DNA of 11,523 bases from CAYUYH01 sp964449175 (GTDB lineage: Bacteria > Planctomycetota > Phycisphaerae > SM23-33): assembly GCA_964449175.1 (NCBI GenBank), contig CAYUYH010000073.1:1-11523 (forward strand), read 5' to 3'. Below, in pieces: positions 1-5,699 of the stretch; positions within the stretch are counted from its first letter, which is position 1; each line of letters begins with the position of its first letter. The notes below the pieces were generated by a model, which ran no database searches, was not told the origin of the DNA, and saw only the letters and a program-made list of their open reading frames with translations. Both the position numbers and the translations under genes were made by a program.

Positions 1-1783
1 GCCCCACGCCCGCGTGGGCCGTGTCGCCGGCGTCGGGGACGGTCGCCACGATGGCGGCCTTGGCCTCTCGCATCTGCCCGACGCGAACCTCCTCGACGTA
101 GGCGGCCAGCAGCGCCAACGCCGTCAGGGCGGCCGAGCCGATGGCAAAGCCCTTGCCCGTGGCGGCCGTCGTGTTGCCGAGCGAGTCCAGGGCGTCGGTC
201 CGCTTGCGGACCTCAGGGGGCTGGCCGGTCATCTCGGCGTTGCCGCCGGCATTGTCGGCGATCGGCCCGTAGGCGTCGGTCGCCAGCGTGATGCCCAGCG
301 TGGCGAGCATACCCACGGCTGCGATGGCGATGCCGTAAAGCCCGAGCTGCATCGCTTCCCATCCGCCTGCGAACGTGTAGGCCAGCAGGATGCCCACGAC
401 GACGGTGCCGACCGCCAGCCAGGTGCTGTGCATTCCCTCAGCCAGGCCGGCGATGATGACGGTGGCCGGGCCGGTCTCGCTCTGCTCGGCGATCTCGCGG
501 GTGGGTTTGTAGTCGTAGCTTGTGTAGTACTCGGTGCCCTTTCCGATGATCACTCCGGCGATCAGGCCGGTGACGATCGCGCCCCACACGCCAAGCCAAC
601 TGACGCCTGCGACAGCGTGGCCGTCGCCGGGCCCGATAAGAAAGTAGCACACGCCCAGCGACGCGAGGACGATCAGCGCGGTCGAGCTGTTGACGCCGCG
701 GTTCAGCGCGCCCATCAGTTGCTTCATGCCCGCGCCTTCCTTCGTGCGCACCAGCACGATGCCGATGATGCTCAGCACGATGCCCACGCCGGCCAGGACC
801 ATCGGGGCGGCCAGCATGCGGACCATCTCGGCCGTGCCCAGGCCCAACCCCGCAGCCGCCGCCACGCCGAGGGCGGCGGTGGCGAGGATCGAGCCGCAGT
901 AGCTCTCGTACAGGTCGGCGCCCATGCCGGCGACGTCGCCAACGTTGTCGCCGACGTTGTCCGCGATGGTGGCCGGGTTGCGGGGGTCGTCTTCGGGGAT
1001 GCCGGCCTCGACCTTGCCGACCAGGTCCGCGCCGACGTCGGCGGCCTTGGTGAAGATGCCGCCGCCCAGACGCGCGAACAGCGCCTGGCTGGACGCGCCC
1101 ATGCCGAACGTCAGCATGACGACGGTCACGTCCATCAGGCTCATCGGATACCCGAATGCGGGGGCGAGCTTGGTGAGGATCAGGAACCACATTGTGATGT
1201 CGAGCAGCCCGAAGCCCACCACCACCAGGCCCATCACGGCCCCGGCGCGGAATGCGACGGTCAGGCCGCGGTTCAGGCTTTCCTTGGCGCCTTGGGCCGT
1301 CCGGCTGGAGGCCAGCGTGGCCGTCTTCATGCCGAAAAAGCCGCACAAACCCGAGAAGAACCCGCCGGTCAGAAACGCCAGGAACACGATCTTGTGCTGC
1401 ACGTGGAAGCCGAACGCCATGACGGCCAGGATGGCCGAGACCACCACGAAGAACACGGCCACCACCTTGTACTGCCGCCGGAGATAAGCGTAGGCGCCTT
1501 CCCTGACGGCGGCGGCGATCTCACGCATCTTCTCGTCGCCGTCGGCTGAGTCGCGCACCTGCTTGTAGAAGATATACGCGGCGATCAGCGCGACCACCGA
1601 CGCGGCCGGGGCGATCCACCAGACAGCCGGGATCGTCACATCCTGCTCAGCGCTAATCTCGTCCGCCGGCTGCGTCGCCTCGACGGGGTGGTCCTGTGCG
1701 AGGGCGACACTCGGGGCGAGCGTCGCGGCCAGCACTGCTGCCAGAACGAACCACCCGACGCGGGATCCTTGGCGGGAACTCAC
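1..1783 (-). CDS. hppA: Membrane-bound (Na+-type, K+-dependent) pyrophosphatase, C-terminus off the left edge
   Basis: This integral membrane enzyme hydrolyses pyrophosphate and couples the reaction to cation export. 594 codons are visible and the last membrane helices lie beyond base 1. The start is a GTG at 1783, preceded by AAGGAG at good spacing. The first ~30 residues look like a signal peptide or extra first helix (hydrophobic run ending SVALAQD), then a helix near residues 45-65. Family hallmarks are the pyrophosphate site DVGADLVGKVE (249-259), the acidic loop DNVGDNVGDVAGMGADL (275-291), and DNAGG followed by GNTTAATGKG (536-545). Ala540 and Gly543 match the K+-dependent subfamily; K+-independent enzymes have Lys and Thr there. 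Glu293 in DLYESY sits where Na+-pumping members carry their gate glutamate, whereas plant-type H+ pumps shift it by one helix turn. Na+ export is therefore inferred, and a dual Na+/H+ pump is not excluded. The family is certain; ion specificity is moderate. It lies 194 nt downstream of rpsU on the same strand. Confidence 0.96.
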   Translation of the reverse strand, partial: MSSRQGSRVGWFVLAAVLAATLAPSVALAQDHPVEATQPADEISAEQDVTIPAVWWIAPAASVVALIAAYIFYKQVRDSADGDEKMREIAAAVREGAYAYLRRQYKVVAVFFVVVSAILAVMAFGFHVQHKIVFLAFLTGGFFSGLCGFFGMKTATLASSRTAQGAKESLNRGLTVAFRAGAVMGLVVVGFGLLDITMWFLILTKLAPAFGYPMSLMDVTVVMLTFGMGASSQALFARLGGGIFTKAADVGADLVGKVEAGIPEDDPRNPATIADNVGDNVGDVAGMGADLYESYCGSILATAALGVAAAAGLGLGTAEMVRMLAAPMVLAGVGIVLSIIGIVLVRTKEGAGMKQLMGALNRGVNSSTALIVLASLGVCYFLIGPGDGHAVAGVSWLGVWGAIVTGLIAGVIIGKGTEYYTSYDYKPTREIAEQSETGPATVIIAGLAEGMHSTWLAVGTVVVGILLAYTFAGGWEAMQLGLYGIAIAAVGMLATLGITLATDAYGPIADNAGGNAEMTGQPPEVRKRTDALDSLGNTTAATGKGFAIGSAALTALALLAAYVEEVRVGQMREAKAAIVATVPDAGDTAHAGVG

Positions 1784-1977
1784 TGTGATGCTCCTTCTTG
1801 CTGCACGGGTCATGCTAGACCCGCACTGATTGTGGACGCTTCTGGTTTATGGCGGCTACCCGGGGGTTCGACGCCGGACACGCTTGCGAACGCGGCCACC
1901 ATATGTCCTGCCGCACTTTGGCGGGTAAGCTGGCGGCCGCTGCTGGACGAGCCGGCTGGGTTAGCATGCGTGAGGAG
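1784..1977 (-). other. Intergenic spacer rpsU-hppA
   Basis: These 194 nt separate the rpsU stop from the hppA GTG. Just upstream of the hppA Shine-Dalgarno is a weak 5-bp stem (CGGGT 1806-1810 with ACCCG 1819-1823, 8-nt loop). I see no convincing -35/-10 pair and no hairpin followed by a T-tract, so I cannot say whether hppA has its own promoter or reads through from rpsU. Confidence 0.4.
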
Positions 1978-2160
1978 TTACGTCGGCGAGACGGCCCGCT
2001 TGAAGCTCTTGCGGGCGCGGCGACGGCGACGCTCGGAGGGCTTCTCGTAGTAGCTGTTGCGTTTCATGTCCTTGACCAGGCCTTCCTTCTCGCACATCTT
2101 CTTGAAGCGCCTGATCATCTGGTGAATTGACTCGTTACCTCTGGCCTTGACTTTGATCAT
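1978..2160 (-). CDS. rpsU: 30S ribosomal protein S21
   Basis: S21 is a small, very basic small-subunit protein that sits near the 3' end of 16S rRNA and helps initiation. The 60-residue product starts MIKVKARGNES and includes IRRFKKMCEKEG, then a basic tail with RRRRRARK (residues 44-51), matching the family in length and pattern. The ATG at 2160 is chosen because S21 proteins begin with this MIKV-type strand; the same frame is open far upstream, but that part is antisense to the thioesterase gene and does not look like protein. AAAGGAA lies upstream with a rather long gap (about 14 nt) to the ATG. The gene has a good predicted promoter at 2223-2250 with an A-tract upstream of the -35, as expected for a highly expressed ribosomal gene. 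Confidence 0.95.
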   Translation of the reverse strand: MIKVKARGNESIHQMIRRFKKMCEKEGLVKDMKRNSYYEKPSERRRRRARKSFKRAVSPT

Positions 2161-2192
2161 TCGCGGCTCACTGTTCCTTTCTGACCTCGCCC

Positions 2193-2212
2193 CGCGGGGG
2201 CCGTCCCCCGCG
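2193..2212 (-). repeat. Perfect GC hairpin in the predicted rpsU leader
   Basis: CGCGGGGG (2193-2200) and CCCCCGCG (2205-2212) form a perfect 8-bp stem with a 4-nt loop. Given the predicted start site near 2216, the hairpin would lie at the 5' end of the rpsU mRNA, about 33 nt before the start codon. No T-tract follows on either strand, so it does not look like an intrinsic terminator. It could stabilise or regulate the transcript. Confidence 0.6.
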
Positions 2213-2242
2213 AAGCGTCTGTATGATAGGGATTTCGCGGGG
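2206..2242. promoter_or_regulatory. 9-bp inverted repeat flanking the rpsU -10 (possible operator)
   Basis: CCCCGCGAA (2206-2214) is the exact reverse complement of TTCGCGGGG (2234-2242), with 19 nt between. The arms flank the predicted rpsU -10 (2223-2228): one arm lies inside the -35/-10 spacer and the other at about +2 to +10. That placement is typical of a dimeric repressor site, but the regulator is unknown. The inner arm also takes part in the leader hairpin at 2193-2212. Confidence 0.45.
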
Positions 2243-2250
2243 CCGATCAA
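2223..2250 (-). promoter_or_regulatory. Predicted sigma70-type promoter of rpsU
   Basis: On the minus strand, TTGATC (2250-2245) and TATCAT (2228-2223) are separated by 16 nt, matching consensus at 4/6 and 5/6 positions. An A5 run (plus-strand T-tract 2254-2258) lies just upstream of the -35 and resembles an UP element. The predicted start site is near 2216. Confidence 0.6.
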
Positions 2251-2318
2251 CTGTTTTTCGCCGCGATAACGGCCCGGGCGGCCCCGGGGCTCGCCACAGG
2301 GGCCGGTTCGCCCGGCAC

Positions 2319-2346
2319 TTGACGGCCCGGCCAGCGAGGCTAGAAT
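2319..2346 (+). promoter_or_regulatory. Predicted promoter of the thioesterase gene
   Basis: TTGACG (2319-2324) and TAGAAT (2341-2346) are spaced by 16 nt, each 5/6 to the sigma70 consensus. The predicted start site near 2353 leaves only about 12 nt before the ATG at 2365. Confidence 0.65.
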
Positions 2347-2364
2347 CCCAATCGCCAAGTCGAA

Positions 2365-2778
2365 ATGGACAATCCCCCTCAATCCTGCCGGATCGACATC
2401 CGCGTCCGCTACGCCGAGGTGGACCAGATGGGCTCGCTGCACCACAGCCGCTACTGGGTCTACTTCGAGATGGGGCGGACCGAGCTGCTGCGGGCGGCTG
2501 GCATCGACTACAGCGACCTGGAGAGCACCGGCGTGCTTTTCGTTGTGGTCCGCTGCCAGGGGAAGTTCCACTCCGCGGCCCGTTACGACGAGCTGCTGAC
2601 GCTGACCACGACGCTGGCCAAGGTCGGCCGGGCTAAGGTCGATCACGAGTACGAGCTCCGCGGCAAGGAAGACGGCCGGCTGATCGCCACGGCCGCCACC
2701 ACGCTGGCGTGCGTCGACCGCCAGGGGCAGGTCATCCCCATCCCCGACGCTGTCGGCCAAGCCATGCGACCGGAGTGA
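2365..2778 (+). CDS. Acyl-CoA thioesterase, YbgC / 4-hydroxybenzoyl-CoA thioesterase-like hotdog protein
   Basis: This cytoplasmic enzyme of 137 residues has the length of a single hotdog domain and likely hydrolyses an acyl-CoA or related thioester; the substrate cannot be read from the sequence. The active-site segment is VRYAEVDQMG (14-23), where Asp20 is the expected catalytic acid, then HHSRYWVYFEMGRTELLR (26-43), the long helix of the fold with the usual His and Tyr near its start. The loop reads GSLHH where family members usually have G-V-V-Y-H. The ATG has no recognisable Shine-Dalgarno and sits about 12 nt after a predicted start site, so the mRNA may be nearly leaderless. YbgC in proteobacteria is linked to tol-pal, but no tol genes are seen here. 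Family assignment is strong; function is general only. Confidence 0.9.
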   Translation: MDNPPQSCRIDIRVRYAEVDQMGSLHHSRYWVYFEMGRTELLRAAGIDYSDLESTGVLFVVVRCQGKFHSAARYDELLTLTTTLAKVGRAKVDHEYELRGKEDGRLIATAATTLACVDRQGQVIPIPDAVGQAMRPE

Positions 2779-2808
2779 TTCCCGCTTCTGTCGTTGCTGC
2801 TGCTTCTA

Positions 2809-2835
2809 CTCTGACCCCTCTGTGTCCTCTGTGTT
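2809..2835. repeat. Three 9-nt units of a CACAGAG-type periodic repeat
   Basis: The gap between the convergent thioesterase and pgeF genes contains CTCTGACCC, CTCTGTGTC and CTCTGTGTT in perfect 9-nt register. On the minus strand the last two read as the ACACAGAGG pattern. From memory, similar short-period intergenic repeats occur in many environmental bacterial genomes including planctomycetes, but I cannot search for other copies. Confidence 0.5.
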
Positions 2836-2853
2836 GAATGCCGTTTGGTGTTG

Positions 2854-3612
2854 TCAGAGTCTGGCGATGACGCCGACGAACCGCCCTGCCTGCTCGCCTT
2901 CGGCGCGGAGGCTGGGGAACAGCTCGTTGTGGCAGACAGTGCACATCCCCGCGACGTGGATGTTGCCCCGGTGCAGCCCGGACTCCAGCAGCTCGTCCAT
3001 GTTCCCGGCCCACAGGTCGAAGTACATCTTGCCGTCGCGTTTCTGGAAATACTGTTCAGCACGCAGGCCGAAGGCCTTGGAGGCGAGCTGGAAGACGTCC
3101 GCCCCCACCTCGTAGCAGCACGGGCCGATCGACGGGCAGATGCCCGCGACGATGTCCGAAGGCCTGCACATGTACCTGCTGACGAGCTGCGAGATCAGTT
3201 GCGAGGCGATCCTCTTGACCGTCCCCCGCCATGACGCGTGCGCCAGGCCGATCGCGCCGCTGACCGGGTCGCTGGCCAGTATCAGCGGGCAGTCGGCCGA
3301 CAGGCCCATCAGCGCCACGGAGGAGGTCGACGCAATCATGCCGTCGCCCCGCCCGGCTGAGCCCGAGCGCCGAGGCGCGAGGATCTCGCAGCCGTGGATC
3401 TGCTTGCAGTACGCCACCGACCTGACGCCCAGCAGCTCCTTGAGGGCGTCGCCGGCGGCTCGCGGGTCGGCGGCGGCTGCGGCGATGTCCGGGCCCTGCC
3501 GCGTGGTCACCATGTGGGCGACGCCGGCCAGCTCGTCCAGGGCGGCGAATCGGCCAACCTTCCAGCCATTGTCCAGGTCCGCAAAATAGAACTCGTTAAC
3601 GTCAGCGCACAT
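2854..3612 (-). CDS. pgeF: Peptidoglycan editing factor PgeF (YfiH / laccase-domain family)
   Basis: This family was once annotated as a multicopper polyphenol oxidase. It is now linked to peptidoglycan fidelity (removing wrongly incorporated residues such as L-Ser) and to purine nucleoside hydrolysis in homologues. The 252-residue product shows the metal/catalytic set His73 (KQIHG), Cys108 (SADCPLIL) and His125 (GLAHASWRG), then IGPCCYEVG (about 166-174) and a terminal CTVCHNELF ... GRFVG segment. It starts at the ATG at 3612, overlapping the last 11 nt of the upstream dehydrogenase gene, with AAGGTG at SD spacing inside that gene; translation is probably coupled. The murI gene two places upstream supports a cell-wall role. 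The ending PSLRAEG departs from the more usual FSYRR, and Tyr68-Cys69 precede the KQIHG motif. Confidence 0.92.
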   Translation of the reverse strand: MCADVNEFYFADLDNGWKVGRFAALDELAGVAHMVTTRQGPDIAAAAADPRAAGDALKELLGVRSVAYCKQIHGCEILAPRRSGSAGRGDGMIASTSSVALMGLSADCPLILASDPVSGAIGLAHASWRGTVKRIASQLISQLVSRYMCRPSDIVAGICPSIGPCCYEVGADVFQLASKAFGLRAEQYFQKRDGKMYFDLWAGNMDELLESGLHRGNIHVAGMCTVCHNELFPSLRAEGEQAGRFVGVIARL

Positions 3613-4555
3613 CGATAAGCACCTTTATGTTGTCGGCACGCTCGGCCGCAGCGAGCGCTTCGGCGCCGCGGGACAGCGGGAATCGTTGCGAGATCAGACC
3701 GTACACATCCACCTCGCCGGCGGCCAGCGCCGTCAGGGCGTCGCCGAACGGCCCGCAGCGCGAGCCGATGACCGTCACCTCGTTGACCACCAGCGGCGAG
3801 AGGTTGACCGCCTCGCCGGCTGCGACCGTGCTCTTCAGAACGATCGTGCCCCTGGGGCGGACCGCCCGCATCGCCAGCTCGATGCCGGCGGGCGAGCCGG
3901 TCGCCTCGATCACGACGTCGGCGGCCTGCTTCGCGGCGAACCGCTGGGCCGTAATCGTCTCGATGCCGTGCTTCTCGGCCGCCTCGAGCTTGGCCGGGTG
4001 CGTGCCGACCATCACGAGCTTATCCAGCATCGGCCGAAGCACGCGGGCGACGAGCTGGCCAAGCCGCCCGTCGCCGAGCACGACGACGCGGTCGTGCCGC
4101 TGGAACGTCACCTGCCGCGTCACCTGGAACGCCGCGGCCAGCGGCTCGACGAACACGGCCTGGTCGTCGCTCACGCCGTCCGGCACGACGTGCAGGTTGG
4201 CCGACGGCACGGCGATCATCTCCGCGAACGCGCCATCCCGCCCGGCGATGCCCACGACCGTGCGGTCGCGGCAGTGGTTGCTCAGTCCGCCGGTGCACAT
4301 GTCGCACTTCCCGCACGGGCAGTTAATCTCGCAGACCACTCTCTTGCCGCGCAGCCGCTCCGGCCCGGCCAGCACTTGGCCCACGAACTCGTGCCCCATC
4401 ACGCCGGTGTAGCCCATGTAGCCCTTCATCACCTCCAGGTCGGTGCTGCACACGCCGGCGACGCGGACGCCCACCAGCGCCTCGTCGCGCGCGGGCGTCG
4501 GGTCGGGATAGTCGCTCCTCAACGCAACCTTGCCGTCGAAAACCAGCGCCAGCAT
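3602..4555 (-). CDS. Zinc-dependent MDR alcohol dehydrogenase-like protein
   Basis: A 317-residue medium-chain dehydrogenase/reductase that probably oxidises an alcohol or polyol with NAD(P); the substrate is unknown. The GroES-like catalytic domain has the catalytic-zinc segment GVCSTDLE (Cys36) and GHEF (His55, Glu56). The structural zinc site is complete: Cys81, Cys84, Cys87 and Cys95 in C-x2-C-x2-C-x7-C spacing. A further Glu in VEPLAAA is a usual catalytic-domain residue. The Rossmann fold follows with VLGDGRLG. It is a little shorter than the usual ~340 residues. The ATG at 4555 has GGAG six nt upstream and lies 45 nt after murI. The 11-nt overlap with pgeF makes this the middle gene of a murI-MDR-pgeF operon, and the reason for its presence between two cell-wall genes is not evident. 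It resembles the threonine dehydrogenase-related branch, but I would not name a substrate. Confidence 0.88.
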   Translation of the reverse strand: MLALVFDGKVALRSDYPDPTPARDEALVGVRVAGVCSTDLEVMKGYMGYTGVMGHEFVGQVLAGPERLRGKRVVCEINCPCGKCDMCTGGLSNHCRDRTVVGIAGRDGAFAEMIAVPSANLHVVPDGVSDDQAVFVEPLAAAFQVTRQVTFQRHDRVVVLGDGRLGQLVARVLRPMLDKLVMVGTHPAKLEAAEKHGIETITAQRFAAKQAADVVIEATGSPAGIELAMRAVRPRGTIVLKSTVAAGEAVNLSPLVVNEVTVIGSRCGPFGDALTALAAGEVDVYGLISQRFPLSRGAEALAAAERADNIKVLIDVR

Positions 4556-4600
4556 ATCGCTCTCCGCGCCCGCCTGGCCGATCCGCGGGACGGTGCAGAC

Positions 4601-5458
4601 TTATCGCTCGGCCGAGCCGACCGCGCTGCGCAGCTCGTCGGTGCCGACCTGCTTCACGTCGTCCACGGCCCGGCCCCCGAACCGCTCGCTGAGGCGGGCG
4701 AACCGCTGCGGGTTGTCGGTGGTGAAGCAGCGCCACCGGCCGCCGTCGCTCCTGCCCCCGGCCAGCCCGGTCGCCCGCAGCCGCCGCTGGACCTCCAGGG
4801 CCACCGATAGCCCCGACTCCACAAGCTCCACGTCCGGGCCCATCAGCTTGCCGATCGCCCCGGCCAGCAGCGGATAGTGCGTACAGCCCAGCACCAGGGC
4901 GGCCGGCCTGCGACGCTGAAGCTCGTGCAGGTAGTCGCCTAGGACGTGCAGGACGATCGGGTCGGCCTCGTCGCGGCCTTCCTCGACGATCGGCACGAGT
5001 AGCGGGCAGGCCTTGGACAGCACCTCGCGCCGCGGGTCGAGGTCGTGGATGGCCCGCTCGTAGGCGCCGGACGCGATGGTCGCCTCCGTGCCGATCACGC
5101 CTAGGAGTGCGTCCGTTCGCCCCACGGCGAAGGCCACGCTCGGGCGGATCACGTCCACCACGTCCACCGGGCAGGCCCGCTGGATGGCGTCTATCGCGGC
5201 GGCCGAGGCCGTGTTGCACGCCACGACCAGCAGCTTCGGGGCGAACTGCATCAGGAAGGCGGCGTCCTCCAGCGCGTACCGGCGGATCGTCTCCGGCGAG
5301 CGGATGCCGTACGGCACGCGGGCCGTGTCGCCGAGATAGACGATTTCCTCGCCGGGCATGACGGCGGCCAATTGCCGCACGACCGTCAGCCCGCCGAGTC
5401 CGGAATCGAACACGCCGATCGGCGCGGCCGTGATGTCACTGGAATTGCCCTTCGCCAC
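4601..5458 (-). CDS. murI: Glutamate racemase
   Basis: The enzyme converts L-glutamate to D-glutamate for peptidoglycan stem peptides, in the cytoplasm. With the GTG start at 5458 it has 285 residues, close to the family's ~260-280. Motifs in order: IGVFDSGLGGLTV (14-26), the PYG loop (49-51), VVACNTASA with catalytic Cys81, GTEATIASGAY (123-133), and LGCTHYP with the second catalytic Cys192. Both cysteines of the two-base mechanism are present. The frame stays open further upstream to an ATG near 5557 and beyond, but those residues resemble no racemase and reach into the region opposite the decarboxylase gene, so the GTG is preferred despite a weak Shine-Dalgarno. It is the first gene of an operon with an MDR dehydrogenase and pgeF. 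Its presence agrees with the organism making peptidoglycan. Confidence 0.94.
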   Translation of the reverse strand: MAKGNSSDITAAPIGVFDSGLGGLTVVRQLAAVMPGEEIVYLGDTARVPYGIRSPETIRRYALEDAAFLMQFAPKLLVVACNTASAAAIDAIQRACPVDVVDVIRPSVAFAVGRTDALLGVIGTEATIASGAYERAIHDLDPRREVLSKACPLLVPIVEEGRDEADPIVLHVLGDYLHELQRRRPAALVLGCTHYPLLAGAIGKLMGPDVELVESGLSVALEVQRRLRATGLAGGRSDGGRWRCFTTDNPQRFARLSERFGGRAVDDVKQVGTDELRSAVGSAER

Positions 5459-5699
5459 GCCGACAGCGTAACCCGCCCGGCGAATTGAAGCAAGCGGCGG
5501 GACGACAAGTCGCTCGCTCCGCGAGATGATGGGTATGGTAAGCCGCCCGCACTGCATCAGCGCGGCGGAGCTGGAGCCCCGCCGCGCCACCAAGGGTGCC
5601 GACGGTCGCGGAGCAGTCCGTCGCCCTCTGGTCAGGGTCAAGGCAAAGCCCTTGCCTCCGGCGGGCGGTTGCATATCATGTGCGAACCTGAGGCGTGAG
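5459..5699. other. Divergent intergenic region murI / decarboxylase
   Basis: About 240 nt separate the two divergent starts. On the plus side there is a predicted promoter at 5652-5679. On the minus side I find no convincing -35/-10 pair for murI. A small perfect palindrome (CTCGC/GCGAG around 5515-5527) is present. Both flanking frames stay open across parts of this region, which shifts automatic start calls upstream, but the translated extensions show no protein-family signal. Confidence 0.4.
5652..5679 (+). promoter_or_regulatory. Predicted promoter of the polyamine operon, with an inverted repeat over the -35
   Basis: TTGCCT (5652-5657) and TATCAT (5674-5679) are spaced by 16 nt, matching consensus at 4/6 and 5/6. 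AGGCAA (5641-5646) and TTGCCT (5652-5657) form a perfect 6-bp inverted repeat with a 5-nt centre, so the -35 hexamer is one arm of a possible operator. The predicted leader would be about 14 nt. Confidence 0.45.

Noticed and set aside
14..1549. Long plus-strand open frame (about 511 codons)
   Set aside because: It is antisense to hppA, which has unmistakable pyrophosphatase motifs. The product is His/Asp/Gly-rich low-complexity, typical of a GC-rich shadow frame.
2161..2760. N-terminal extension of rpsU of about 200 codons
   Set aside because: It is antisense to the thioesterase gene and crosses the predicted rpsU promoter and leader. S21 proteins are about 60 residues and start MIKV.
2854..3612. 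True multicopper laccase
   Set aside because: The His73/Cys108/His125 pattern and length are those of the YfiH/PgeF family, whose copper-oxidase naming is historical; no cupredoxin copper motifs are present.
5526..5699. Upstream in-frame extension of the decarboxylase gene
   Set aside because: The extra 58 residues show no family similarity and cover the predicted promoter; ATG 5700 has a usable Shine-Dalgarno.
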